Positions 22,747-34,818 of a stretch of DNA of 64,000 nucleotides are shown piece after piece (within the stretch, counting starts at the first letter, position 1; every line of letters begins with the position of its first letter). The position numbers were made by a program, and so were the translations under genes. Source of the DNA: Lycium barbarum (lineage: Eukaryota; Streptophyta; Magnoliopsida; Solanales; Solanaceae); assembly GCF_019175385.1 (NCBI RefSeq), contig NC_083341.1, positions 91,848,321-91,912,320 of the forward strand. Reading direction: 5' to 3'. Below the pieces are notes generated by a model. That model was not told where the DNA came from, made no database searches, and saw only the letters and a program-made list of their open reading frames with translations.

Positions 22747-24193
22747 AATCCACAATTTCCCGAAACTTGTTCTCGTCGACCCGTTTGGCCTCCAATCCTT
22801 ATGGAACCTTCTTAACACTTGTTTAACACTTCATTAACAACTTAAGGAGTATTGTAGATTTTCCTTAAGACATTGTTAGATCAACACTAGTTTGGTAGTT
22901 TACAAAACTCTTCCGAAACACAACTTATACTTCGCCTTTGTCAACGAACTTTCTTCCCCTTGCCTCAAACGTCTTTGGAATCTCAATTAGGACCATTAAG
23001 TGCAGCTTCTTACTTATAGAAACATCATATACTTCTTACCCTACGCTAGTCTATTTACTATGTAACGATAGGGAATTTTCCGAGGGATAACATCAACATC
23101 CAAACTTGATAATGATTTTTCTCTCAAAATGACTAAAGTAAAACAGACAGTTTTTTTTTCAGAAAAGTTAAAAATATAGAAAAAGGCAAATACTTATGAT
23201 GTTGTTGATATATTTTCTAGAAAAATACAAATTGAACGGAACCCATTTTTGGTATTAAGAAAACACATTTCATTTTGGCAAATTGAATCTAGACACTTTT
23301 ATGTTTTTCTTGAAAGCACCAAGTCACGTTTTTGGGCCAAGCCCAACATTATGAAAACAGGATTTTGATTTTAAGTGCAAAATAGAGTATATGTATATTT
23401 GATGTATTGAGCTTATTCAGAAAAGAGGTATTAACTCACAATTTTTTTGGGCTGAGCCCAATGGTTGAAACAGAAAGAGGATTTTTGTCGGATTTTTAAG
23501 CCCAATTCAACCACAGTGAACCAATTTTCTTTTGTACACACCTAATAACAAAAATGTATGATCTTTTACACTTATGAATTCTTAAAACCCATGCAGAGTT
23601 ATTCGTATAGATACAAAGTCTAAGTAAGGACCTTCTAAATGCACTAAACGGATTAACCCGAGACTGTGTATGATCGTGCATGAATTGAAAAAGGAACCTA
23701 TATATATATACAACCCAGAGAATTTTTTCAAACAATTCAAAATAAAATATACTATCCTTATACGTAAAAGGAGCCTATTCTTATCCGGACATAACTAATC
23801 CGAACTTAAAATACCCTATAAGTAAAGGGGATATATTCAAGTTGTTTCCAAAAATATGCAAAAAATGACAGACTTTATAATGCGGGAAGAAACACTAAAT
23901 AAACAATTCATGCAAATACTCATACATTGTAATTCGGAGGTCATCCGTATCGTACGGAACCTTAATACTAGGGTGCCTAATACCTTCCCTAGGGGATCAC
24001 CAGAACCCTTATCTAGAACATTAGATTACGAAGGTTTTTTCACTATATATAAATAAACGCTTCAAAACTATTTTTCCTAATTTCCTAAAAATTAGGTGGC
24101 GACTCTTTTAAAACAAAGTTCGAAAGAGCACCAACAAGTTCGAAGTACATTTCCGAGTGCTAACCCCGCTCGCGAAATGCGAACCGTAACAAA

Positions 24194-24211
24194 TGGCGAC
24201 TTTGCTGGACA
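24194..24211 (+). other. Primer binding site of the Ogre-like element
   Basis: TGGCGACTTTGCTGGACA starts two bases after the LTR end GTAACA. It begins with TGG as required for a tRNA 3' CCA. I do not name the tRNA with confidence. Confidence 0.75.
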
Positions 24212-24796
24212 CTTAAAGATTCTAACCATAAGGATTCCAATATAATATGAGTATATTTGCCTTAATTGTTTCTGTGTTTACTTTCCCGCAATTATTAACT
24301 ATCATTGCATGCATATCATAACTCTGCCACTCCTGGCATTTATTTTACACTTTGTTCCAAAAGATACTTCGCGGATCATACATTCATTCCTTCAGTATAA
24401 AACCAAATAATTTATTTTGGAACCATTATGAGGCGGGGTTGGTTCGCGGTCATCCAACAGCCCTAACGGTTCAACCCCAATTGTCTGCTCGGGTTCCCGG
24501 TCTTTTGTGAAAAGCCCACTCAAGTGAAAACTAGGATAGAGCTAAGCCAAATCCCTACTAAAATAGAGCATTAATATTTAGATGAGCTTTGGGTATCTCA
24601 TACCTACCTAAGGCTCATTAAGAGAGACTACCTTGTGTTCGGATAGTCTATGACCCGAAAAACACCGCATTTCATTTATGTGCTATATGGAAGCATGTTT
24701 GTGCCTATATGGTGATTCATTGATCCTATAGGGATAGGGTAATCTTACCCGTATGGGGATAGGGTAATCTTACCCGTGTTTTGTTTTGTAGATAGA

Positions 24797-26110
24797 ATGC
24801 AGAATCCGTTTCGACATAGTTACCGAGGCTCCAAAATTATTGAGAGCTTGTGGGAATGGTTGGGTGATGCTCATCAAAGGACAGTTAGCTGCCCTCTAGG
24901 TCATCTATCATCTATCATGACAATGAAGAGTCGCCCGGAGCTAATAAAGGTATTAGCCAGGTATTGGGATGAAAAGAAAATGTTGTTCCATTTTGGTAAT
25001 ATCGAGATGACTCCAACCCTAGAGGAAATTAGAGATTCCATAGACAACAATGGAACCTGTCTGAGAAGGCGACACGAGCCAGATCACAATCTGTTATTCC
25101 CACAATGGCCCACCGTCGGCCAAATCCTGAAGTTTCTTACCTTAACTGAGGCGTCCTGGGCACAAGGACCCACTGCAGCCTTTAGGGATATGTACTGGAG
25201 GTTCAGGGATGTCACCGAGTATAATCTATATCAGAGGGAGTTCAAGAGTAGAAAAGAATGGGAAGCTGTTAGACATTTGGCATTCGCCACAGCCCTACTA
25301 GGCATTATGGTATTCCCGAAGAATAAGTCACGGGCCATAAATACCCGAGTGATCTACAATGGCCCATGCTATCTTCTATGGTATAACCAAGGATCAGGAA
25401 ACAAGATACTTCGACCTGGCACCCATCATCCTGGCGGAGATTGTTTGGGCTTTAGACAGATGCCGGAGTCATTTTCAATACTTTCAAGGGTGTAACATGT
25501 TACTACGATGGTGGATTATCAAACACATTAACATGGCTGAAGGAGTCCAGTATCTGAGCAACAACAATAGGATAGACCGCCTCGTAAATTACTATCCGAA
25601 CCTTGGTTACATGTCTAAAGAGGAATGGGCCCGCTTCTTTACAGAGTTGACCGAAGATAGGATCCAGTGGATGTTCCTTGACTTCATTTCTGAGAGCATA
25701 GTGGTTCGAGGCAAAAATTGTCATTTGTGCCACTAGTCGAGGTTCGAGGAATTCGTCCTTATTATCCATCTTAGGTTTTAAGGTAATTTGGTAGAAGATA
25801 AGTAATACCCTAAATGGGGAACCCTAAACAATTCATCATTGAGCATACCCAATAGAAAATTAAGAATGCTGGTATGATCCTCAGGGAATGGAATGGCCGT
25901 GTGAGTTGGGGTCCAGATACTTTAGCTCCAGACAGGTTCGAAGCAGGGTGTGACCCAGGGTATTATAAGTGGTTACAGGGACACTTGGTTCGTGAATCCA
26001 TCCTAGGTCCCACACTTCATCACGATGCTCGAGAAGAGAAACATTTGAAAGAATGTTTGGAAAGCACAAATGAGCACTTGGCCAAGATTTTGAAAAAAAA
26101 AACCCGGTGA
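24797..26110 (+). pseudogene. Ogre ORF1 protein, frameshifted
   Basis: The first Met of the domain is MQNPFRHSYRGSK at 24,797, about 600 bp after the PBS. The first frame encodes LWEWLGDAHQ, ARYWDEKKMLFHFGNIEMTP and RKEWEAVRHLAFATALLG. It shifts near 25,358 into YFDLAPIILAEIVWALDRC and WWIIKHINMAEG, with a stop at 25,735 and a further readable piece at 25,874-26,110 (WNGRVSWGPDTLAPDRFEAGCD). The layout matches the ORF1 of Ogre elements, a plant-specific protein with mobile-domain-like character and unknown function. No catalytic motif is visible. Confidence 0.72.
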
Positions 26111-26639
26111 TAGTTAGAATGGAGCTGTATCAGGCACGCCTTCATATTCAGACGACCCTTCGGAGGTTCAAGAAGGCCAAGACAAGACAAGCCTCAACAT
26201 CAGCTGCTGGAGGAGGACCCCATTGATTTATTGCTTTATTACAAGCCCCATGTCGACTTCATCATCTTTGTAATCCCTTCGGGAAAGATATTTTTATTAT
26301 TTATTAACTACTGATGATTTTCGGGGCAATGGTTCATCTTCACAAATGGCACTTGCATGTTTCAAACGATTAAGAAAGCTTTATCTCAAAAAGGCCTTAG
26401 CAACACGAGTACTATAAATATTTGCAAATTGCATGATTGCTTGCTATGTGCTTCACATGCTTACTTACTATATGTGTTGTCATATATTAAAGCTTGAGTA
26501 TAATTGTCTGGTGATCTATACTACGTACCCAAAAGAAAAAAACATGAGACTTAAACTTACTCGAATTTATCTCCATAAAAGGTCTTACAATGGTGAATCA
26601 AGGAGAGTACGAAGCGCGGACTCTAGGGGAGACAACTAG

Positions 26640-27830
26640 ATGATGCAGGATAAGGTGCTACAAATGGAAAAACATCTCCAGGAAATTGGAAAGATAGGTT
26701 GTTGGATATGGTTGGGAATCCACCAGAAGGCGTACCCTAAGAGCAACACTATAGGAATGTCCAAAAAGAAGTGAGAGAATTGGTGCTAATTGTATACTCT
26801 TAAAGAGAAGGCCTGTAACGCCTAGAGAAGATTCCAGAAGGAGTGAATAAAGACCAAGGGGCTAGGTTAGACCCGTGGGTGATGGAATCAAACCCACAAA
26901 AAGAGTCAAAGCCTCAATAGGAAGCCTCCGAACCCATTGAGAAACAAGAACCCATAGAGGAGGAAGAGCCAGAAGAGGAAGAACAAAAGCCTCAGGATAT
27001 GGAGGAAGAAGAATTGGAGCCTATCGACTTAGAGGTCGAAGAAGAAGAGCAACCATGTGAAATGTTTCCCGAGTTTCAAAAGGAAAAGAATGATATGAAT
27101 GATGAATCTGACTATTATGCCCTAACCAACGAGGGATCTGACTTCGATGCACCCTCACCCGTGCTAGTACCTGGGGTCTCTACTATGGCATCAGAGAATA
27201 TTAGGATAACAGGCCTTGCCGAACCTGCTTGGTGGGGCATGGACTTCAAAGCCTATTGCTCCCCATTCAGAGTGGCCCTACAGCCCGTCACCTGTAAGGA
27301 GGTATTCGAAACGATGATCGCCATGGGAGTGTCTTGCACCAGTAGGGCAGATTGCCACCGCCTAAGTTGGTGTATGCCTACAAAAGGTGCCCATTTCACC
27401 GCAATCAGGCGGGTCATACCATGAATGAGTGCCTGGGATTAAGGAAGAAACTTTGCAGCTTGATCGATGATATGATCATCGGGACATTGTGAGGACCACA
27501 CACTCTACTAGTCCTTGACCCTATTATCCTTGGAAAAGGGGTCACCGCTGGAACCTAGATATGGTGATATGATTTCATGGTCTTCTAGGAATCATACGCC
27601 CGTATCTTCTCAACTCTATCTACTTTAATAAAGATCAGACCTGTGGAGCCTGTCCACGAACCCGCGCCATTAGGACCCAACAGGAAAAAATTTTGCTTGT
27701 ACTATACTGGAGCTATGGGACATGACATAAAAGAATGGTACGCGTTCAAGCTCGAGCTCGAGCACAAGTTCAGTACGGGAGAGATTTTGGTCACCCTCCC
27801 ACCACAGCACTAAGAAGAAAAGAAAGATGA
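26640..27830 (+). pseudogene. Acidic region with two degenerate zinc-knuckle-like motifs
   Basis: The first half (about 26,930-27,150) encodes a Glu-rich run. A different frame then gives C-P-F-H-x6-G-H-x4-C at 27,388-27,432 (C, H, H and C present) followed by LRKKLCSLIDD. A second unit at 27,694-27,738 reads CLYYTGAMGHDIKEW, with Tyr for the second ligand and Trp for the last Cys. Both resemble the nucleocapsid knuckle in gag proper (30,122-30,166). Whether this is the ORF1 3' part or a gag fragment is unclear. Confidence 0.5.
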
Positions 27831-27859
27831 GAGAGCAAGTTCGTAAGGACAGCAACTCG

Positions 27860-28413
27860 CAGAGTTATATTTTTGGGTAGATATTAGGTGTCGCCACTTT
27901 TGCATGTAAAAAGTTACCCCCTCCACCATAAATGTTGTAAGGAACTGCACCGACCTGATGTCCCTATGGAGGGATACGCAGGAAGCCCTAGTCGGGCCTG
28001 GTCTGGGAATGTCTTTAGTTAGGGTTAGCCCAGAAGATATTTAGAGAAAATGTATATCCTTCTTTTGTAAAACGAACTACGATAGGGCCTGATTTCCCCT
28101 GGTGGGAGATGTAGGCCATAAAACCCATTGAATCAAGATCCACCCAAACATAAAAGGTCGGTAACATCCGAACCTTTAGAACAAAGGATCAAAAAATATT
28201 CAAGCTTTAATATATGACTATATGTGTTGTGATTTAAATACCAATATGTGATATCTTGCTTTTATATTTATATCCAAGAAACTAACTTTATCTACAAGTT
28301 GAGTTATTCTTATCTTATAGAACGAGGCCGATTAGTGTAGTACCAAAAGCTGACATACTTCATAAGATCTAAAATCGTGTTAGCATCCCTCTCAGATAAA
28401 GGAAAAGAGAAAA
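27860..28413 (+). other. Non-coding stretch between ORF1 region and gag
   Basis: It holds AT-rich sequence and, near 27,945-28,010, a block with GGGATACGCAGGAAGCCCTA that resembles the 3' UTR block near 44,935 (GGATACGTAGGCGGGC). No coding signal. Confidence 0.5.
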
Positions 28414-30361
28414 TGACTGGTACACCTGATGATAGTAGAAATGACCTCGTTCTCCATGAAGGAGATAACTAAGACCCACAGGAAGTTTCATCTCAAGAAG
28501 ATGTGATCGCGACATTACTGACTGCTGTCACGACCCTCTAAGAAAAGATGGCTAGGAATGAGGCAGCCAATGCTAACAAGGGCGCCTCGACAGAAGAAAG
28601 AGGGCCTCCTCCTCCCTTTCCTTCACTAAACTCCCCAATACCTGATCACTTTCCGATATATCCACCAGGAACCATCCCACCTCCACTAAACTCTACCAAC
28701 CCAAACCACGCTGGTCCTTCCTACTACAGCCCATCACTAACTAAACATACCCAAATCCCAGGGACCACTCACTCGGTCCCTTTTTACCAGGTTCCCCAGT
28801 AGGTATTCATTAACCTGGCAAACCAAGTACGTGTTCCAACCCCACCAACTGGGCAAACCACTACTATCCCGCTCAACCATTCCACTCATCAAGTATCTTT
28901 CTTCACTCCCAACATCCCAAATGAGCCCTCCCCAGAGCATAAAGAGCTAGACCATTACAAGGAAATGGAGAAGGCCTGGAGGGCCAAACAAGATAAGCGT
29001 GAGATGGATATGGAAAAGAAGATGGAAAAGTTGCTGGAAAGATCCAACAGGTCCGCATAGAAGTATACGGTTCTAAGATATGATGACCTGTGCATGTATT
29101 CGGATTTGGACCTACCAGAAGGGTTCAAAATTCTGAAATTTGAAATGTTCAATAGGACAGGGAATCCCAAAGCGCATCTTCGGTCCTATTGTGACCAATT
29201 GGTCGAGGTTAACAAAAATGAACCTCTGATTATGTGACTATTCGGTCGTAGTCTAACTGGCGAAGCTGCTGAGTGGTTCGCAACTCAAGACATGCGCCAA
29301 TGACTCACTTGGGAGGATGAATCCTTCATGGAGAGATTTCGCTTTAATGTCAAAACGGTACCTGATCGCTACTACCTCAAAAAGGTCAAACAGAAGTCCA
29401 CAAAAAACTATAGAGAGTTTGCCAGTAGATAGAGGGCCGAAGCCGCCAATGTGTGAGAGAGAGCTCGTCTTCGTGTTCATTAGGTCCTAGGAGCCTGATT
29501 TCTACGACAGAATGTTATCCATGGCTGGGAGGCCATTCGCTGAGTTGGTCAAAATGGGAGAGGCCATAGAAGATAGCCTCAAATCTAGGAAAATAGTCAG
29601 TGTCTTCAACAAAGAAACTGGACAGGCTACTGCAGGAATCTTCCGCAAGAAGAAAGAGGACATGGCAAGCATATCCCACATTCCAAACCAAAGCCCAAAA
29701 GAACCATAAGCCTCCCACACAACTCCGCCTCTCATAAATTACTCCACGCCTACCTATAACCCAGCACTTGTATATTATGTACAGACAAGCTTACACGGCT
29801 CAGCCTAGTGTCCGCGTGTACGCTCCTACTTTTCAAAGACCACCATAACAAACATATCAACCACCACCTCAGCAAAACTACTACCCACCACAAAGCAACC
29901 TACCACAAGCTTATCCACTTCTGAACTACCAAAATCAAACAGTGACCCCAATATATAATGCTCCATGTCCTGCTTTCGAGAGAAAGCCAACGAGAGAATT
30001 CACGACACTTCTCAAGCCTGGGGCTTGGCTCTTCGAAAGGCTGATAGTCGTACGCCTAATCCAGAAGGTCCCTCCAAAACCAGCACAGCCGAGGAACAAA
30101 TTCTACAAGGCTGATCAGACTTGTACCTACCATTCGGGAGGAAATAGGCACAGCATAGAAGACTGTATAAATCTCAAGCATAAAATCCAGGATCTGATCG
30201 ACAAAAAAGAAATCACCTTGGAAATCGCAGCTCCTAATGTGAACACGAATCTGCTACCCAACCATGGAACCAATGGGGTCCATATGATTAAAAGGGATGA
30301 GGACTGGAAGGTTGCAGAGCATTGGTACCCAAAGCATTTGAATCCTTGGAAAAAACAGTAG
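28414..30361 (+). pseudogene. Gag of the Ogre-like element
   Basis: It starts MTGTPDDSRNDLVLHEGDN at 28,414 and is broken by many stops. A Pro-rich stretch (28,600-28,800) precedes the gag domain: LCMYSDLDLPEGFKILKFE, GNPKAHLRSYCDQLVE, LTGEAAEWFATQDMR, ESFMERFRFN (29,085-29,350). The tail encodes VSVFNKETGQATAGIF. The nucleocapsid motif CTYHSGGNRHSIEDC is at 30,122-30,166, followed by LKHKIQDLIDKKEI. It would form the particle. Confidence 0.82.
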
Positions 30362-30762
30362 CCTCCCTCACACTCCAAGAGCGCCCCAACTTCAAATTTT
30401 TGGTCCCGACGCCAGGAGCTCCAAAGGCTATACTAGGATTCAGGACATTGGTCCCAACTCCTATAGTAGCCTAGACGGCACAACAAATTGTATCTGCTCC
30501 AAAAGAGCTAATCATTGTGCAAGCAGCCATGGCTCAAGGCATTACCCGCTCGGGGAGATGTTATACTCCTGAAGAACTGGCTCAGAATGCCGCAAGGAAA
30601 GAAAACACCAAAAAGAGAGCAATAACTAAAGGAGAAACTGAAGATTTTTGGCGGCGTATGCAACCAAAAAACTACTCCATTGATAATCATTTGAAGAAGA
30701 CACCAGCATAAATATCGGTGCTATCATTACTGGCCAGCTCCCCATCACATAGGTAGGCCCTC

Positions 30763-31690
30763 ATGAGAGTGTTAGATGATGCACACGTCCCAACTGGTAT
30801 GAGCATGGAAGACTTGGCTGGTTTAGTAGCCCACATCATAGGAGAACATAAAATCTGCTTCTCCAAAGAAGAATTGCCAACGGAAGGACACAACATAGCT
30901 TTTAACATCACCATAGACTGTCGTGGCAAGGCAATAGGGAGCGTTCTTATATACAAGGGATCGGGCCTCAACAATTTCCCCATCAATACATTAACACAGC
31001 TCGGCTATGACATGGGCAAAATTAGCAGGGCAGGACAAACGTCAGGGGATTTGATGGATCCCAAATTGATTTCCTAGGAGAAGTAGACCTACAGATCCAA
31101 GCTGGGTCGGCCTCTTTCACAGCAGAATTCGAAGTCATGGCGATCACGGTCAACTACAACATGCTCTTAGGAAGACCCTGGATACATTCTGGGGGCGCAG
31201 TACTATCAACACTGCACCAAGCCTTAAAATTTGACTGGCAGGAACTGGAAATTATGGTCACAGCTGAGAAGGATACCCAAAAATTACCTTACAACATCAT
31301 ACTTGTGATTGAGGGGAGCTCCCACCAATCAAACTTCCATGTACTGGAATACGTTAGGGCCACCCACTCAGAAGGGGATGTGGACAAGACAATGCCAGTG
31401 ATCTACAGAATGATCGCCTCCACTATGCGGAGAAATGGTTTTGAAACAGGAAGAGGCCTAGGAAGACACCTCGAAGGAATAACATAGCCCATGCCAATCT
31501 GAAAGGAAAACTACCATTTTGGCCTCGGCTATATCCCTAGCAAGGACGAGCTCACGAAAGCCATCCAAAGGAAACAAAGGATGAGGAATTTACCTCAGCC
31601 TCTCCCAGAATTGTACCAATCATTCCCCAGGAAGATGCCGATGCAAAATGGAGAAGAAGTCGATGAGGGTCTCGAGTCCCTGTTTTAAGA
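30763..31690 (+). pseudogene. Protease and G-patch region of the Ogre-like element
   Basis: Readable as HNIAFNITIDCRGKAIGSVL then IYKGSGLNNFPINTL. The catalytic position is Tyr (TAC, 30,952-30,954) in place of the Asp of D-x-G-S, so the enzyme is dead. A frame change near 31,075 leads to [20 protein letters not shown] (31,150-31,210) and a glycine-rich G-patch-like RNGFETGRGLGRHLEG (31,430-31,480). Stops follow. Confidence 0.8.
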
Positions 31691-32083
31691 AGAGGGATGC
31701 ATCATTGAGGAAATCCAGGAGACACTCACCATAAGCAGTATGAGGCCAGGAGAGCACTTGAACAATTGGACATCTACTCTCCTCTTGGCTCCTCGGTAGA
31801 GAGATGGGTTTTTCTTAAAATCTTTTGCTAAAAAAGCGGTAACATCGGTCGAGGCCCGAATGATCACCTTTTCTAAATTACTTCTTGATGGTTAAAAATG
31901 GAAATGGTCCGACGTTGTTCCGAACCAGGACCACAGTTTGTAACCAATTACTCTTGAATTAATGAAAAGCCTCGATCTACATAAAACTGCTATCCTTATC
32001 AGATAATAACAACAAAAATTTTCTAACTAACCACGAATAACAAACGATAATAAACCTAACTCTACTTTGCCTCTCCTTTTCAG
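31690..32083 (+). other. Probable Ogre intron between protease and RT
   Basis: The stretch between the two coding regions has no recognisable protein. It ends in a strong plant 3' splice-site pattern (TTTGCCTCTCCTTTTCAG, AG at 32,082-32,083). An intron at exactly this place is a known Ogre feature. I cannot fix the donor. Confidence 0.5.
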
Positions 32084-32179
32084 TAGTAACCGTAATAAAA
32101 CAACCGAAAATGTCATGACGTGTCGTGAAACAAACGAGAAAAATAGTCAGTAGGAATAGAAGGAGTACGACGAAGCGAC

Positions 32180-33780
32180 AATGATGGCAAAGGGACTGGT
32201 AGAAGAGTTGAAAGAATTAGAAGATAAGAAGAAGAGAAATATGGATGAAACTGAGGTGATCAACCTTGGTGATGGAGAGGATGCCAAAGAGACACGAAAC
32301 AATACCTACTTGGGAGCACCACAGAAAGAAGAGCTCGTAGCTCTGTTAAAGGAATATGTGGATATCTTTGACTAGTTATACATAGATATGCCAAGGTTGA
32401 GCCCTAAAATAGTAGCCCACATATTATCTATCAAGGAGGATTTTTCCCCAGTCAAACAAAAGACGCGAACATTCAAGCCAAACATGAGTATCAGGATAAA
32501 AGACAAAGTAGAGAAACAGATCAAGTTTGGAATAGTGGAAGTAACATCCTACCCCACCTGGGTGGCCAACATAGTACCCGTACCCAAGAAGGATGGAAAG
32601 ATTCAAAACTGTGTGGACTACCAAGATCTCAACTGGGCCAGTCCAAAAGACAACTTTTCTCTCCTAAACATCGACATTCTAATAGACAACTGCGCCAAGC
32701 ACAAGCTGCAATCATTTGTGGATTGTTTCGCCGGGTACCATCAGATAATCATGAGCAAAGAAGATGCAGAAAAAATAGCTTCCATTACTCCTTGGGGAGT
32801 CTACCAGTATCGGGTAATGTCGTTCAGCCTCAAGAACGCCAGCGCTATATACATGAGTGCTATGACTACCCTATTCTATGATATCATGCATCGAGAGATC
32901 GAAGTCTATGCGGGCGATGTCATCACAAAGTCGAAAGAAAGTTCAGAGCATACCACACACTTGCACAAGTTTTTTGACAGACTTTGCAAGTTCAATCTAA
33001 AGCTAAACCCGGCAAAGTGTATGTTTGGAGTGCCAGCAAGTAAGTTACTAGGATTCATAGTCAGTCGTAGGGGCATCGAACTGGAAATTACCAAGATCAA
33101 GGCAGTCGACGAGCTACCACCTCCCAAGACTGAGATGGAAGTCATGAGCTTCGTGGAAGGCTGTACTACATTGGACGGTTCATAGCCCAGTCAATTGTGA
33201 TAGTGGTGTCGATCCTTAAATTGATCAAGAAAGACGCTTCCACAAATTGGACGGAAGACTGCCAAGAGGCATTCGACAAAATCAAGAAATATCTCTTTAA
33301 TCCTCCCATCCTAGTGCCACCTAGGCAAGAGAGTCCTTTGCTATTGTACCTATCAGTATCAGAAAACGCTTTCGGGTGTATGCTAGCCCAGCATGATAAG
33401 GAAAGAAAAAAGAAACATGCCATTTATTACCTGAGAAAAAATTTCACATCATGTGAGGCACGGAGCCCACTCGTGGAAAAGACCTGTTATGCCTGACTTG
33501 GATTGCCCAAAAGCTAAGACACTACTTGTCAGTGTTCACCACCCACCTCATATCCAGAATGGATCCTTTGAGATACATTTTCCAGGAACCAATGCCTGTA
33601 GGGAAATTGGCTAGATGGCAAATACTACTGAGTGAATTCGACATTGTATACGTAGCACAAAAGGCGATCAAAGGACAAGCCCTGGCCGACCGATTGGCAG
33701 AAAGCCTGGTTGATGATTAACTTGAACCATTGCAGACCTTCTTCCGGACAAAGAGGTAATGGCTACAAAATAAAAGGTAG
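32180..33780 (+). pseudogene. Reverse transcriptase and RNase H of the Ogre-like element
   Basis: An acidic linker (32,181-32,375) leads into RT: VEVTSYPTWVANIVPVPKKD, CVDYQDLNWASPKDNFSLL, SFVDCFAGYHQI, YQYRVMSFSLKNASAIY. The active-site box reads YAGD at 32,907-32,918: the first catalytic Asp is Gly. KLNPAKCMFGVPASKLLGFI follows, then a frameshift near 33,150. RNase H is in 33,197-33,720 (WTEDCQEAFDKIKKYL, LLYLSVSENAFGCMLAQHD, MDPLRYIFQEPMPVGKLARW, ALADRLAE). RT and RNase H would make cDNA. Confidence 0.88.
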
Positions 33781-34096
33781 CAAAATATCACGACCCAACC
33801 GGAGGGCCGCGACGGGCACCCGGTGCTAGCCCACCCGGGCACCTTTAATATACCTTTACATTTACATCTAGGTGAGCCACGTATTTAAAACATTCTTTCT
33901 TTCCATCAATCATACTATTTCCATTGGGCAACAATACATGTTTATATATCACCATTTATAGCAATATCCATAGCAATGTACATAAGCCGACGAGGCTAAC
34001 AAAATGAGAACTAAAATATAGGCCGACAAGGCCAAACACATCTAACCATATACACATGTCTACGAGCCTCTAAGGGGAGTATGTCATATCATATAG

Positions 34097-34293
34097 GCGG
34101 GACAGGACCCCGCTATACCCATATATATGTACATAAAAGAATCAATACCAAAAGTTATAGCTCCGAATGAAATGGAGCTCCGCTATGCAGTCCCTGAGAA
34201 ATATAGTTATGGATCAAGCCTGTCTCCCTGGCCACCTGCAGGCATGACGCATCATCCACAAACAAAAGGAAGTCAGTACGGAGAATGTACTGA
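34097..34293 (-). other. Three-hairpin leader module, solo LTR
   Basis: H3 GCGGG/CCCGC at 34,097-34,113, perfect, with G-C where D1 has A-T at the outer pair. H1 TCAGTAC-N7-GTACTGA at 34,273-34,293, perfect. H2 is weak, 3-4 bp (TCC/GGA). Confidence 0.55.
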
Positions 34294-34735
34294 GTTTGTA
34301 AAGCATGATCAATATCATTATAGAAGCATAATAAGTAACATAAGAAATAACATAAGATGGGAGATAGCAGTGTCATCGTCATAAGCACTTACTTGCTTTT
34401 CATAGGGACTTTCCATTTCTAATGCGAGATTGTGTACATACATCTGTATCCGTATCCGTACTCATATCCGTACTCATTTACATTTCGTATCCATAGTCGT
34501 ATTCAAATACATATTCATATTCGTACTCATATCTATATCATATACATATCCATATCATATACATAGCATTTACATAGCAAACCCGACAACGAAGGTTCGG
34601 TGTTTCACGTACCCGACCATGGCTAGGCTCGGTTATCATACATACCTGGCCAACCAAGGCTTAGAGTTACACATACCTGGCCCTACCAAGGCTCAGGGTT
34701 ATCCGTACCCAGCTGAAGTGGTGCGCGCGCATCAT

Positions 34736-34738
<3 letters not shown>

Positions 34739-34778
<40 letters not shown>

Positions 34779-34782
34779 CCGA

Positions 34783-34816
<34 letters not shown>
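34739..34816. repeat. Two TA microsatellites in the solo LTR
   Basis: Two (TA)n runs, about 34,741-34,775 and 34,786-34,816, are split by CCCCGAGAA. Both lie beside degenerate repeats of ACCTGGCC-ACCAAGGCT (34,600-34,700). Confidence 0.9.

Positions 34817-34818
<2 letters not shown>

Larger units (their letters stand above)
13196..23092 (-). mobile_element. Del/Tekay chromovirus, minus strand (element D1)
   Basis: A complete-order gypsy element: 5' LTR 20,659-23,092, PBS, gag, protease, RT, RNase H, integrase with chromodomain, PPT, 3' LTR 13,196-15,446. The initiator-Met-type PBS and C-terminal chromodomain place it in the Tekay/Del chromoviruses. It lies in the Ogre 5' LTR. The distal 3' LTR end and adjacent Ogre sequence are lost together, so no target duplication remains. 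Confidence 0.92.
20659..23092 (-). repeat. 5' LTR of D1
   Basis: About 2.43 kb. The inner boundary reads TCACGACC next to ACTTTT and the PBS; the usual TG before TCACGAC is missing. The outer end is CGAGGGATAACA at 23,092. The Ogre LTR resumes at the next base. Confidence 0.9.
11076..24191 (+). repeat. 5' LTR of the Ogre-like element (two remnants)
   Basis: Two blocks match the 3' LTR: 11,081-13,195 corresponds to about 46,995-49,130, and 23,093-24,191 corresponds to 50,423-53,950 (less the solo LTR there). The Del element 13,196-23,092 lies between, and about 1.29 kb of LTR (49,131-50,422 equivalent) is missing at that junction. The LTR ends GCGAACCGTAACA at 24,191, beside the PBS. The portion equivalent to 45,252-46,994 must lie left of the window, beyond the Tat-like insertion. 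The T-rich open frames in 12,285-13,295 are not genes. Confidence 0.88.

Noticed and set aside
24776..25735. Possible host gene (plant mobile-domain protein)
   Set aside because: Position just after an LTR and PBS, upstream of gag, matches Ogre ORF1; no independent promoter or exon structure is seen.
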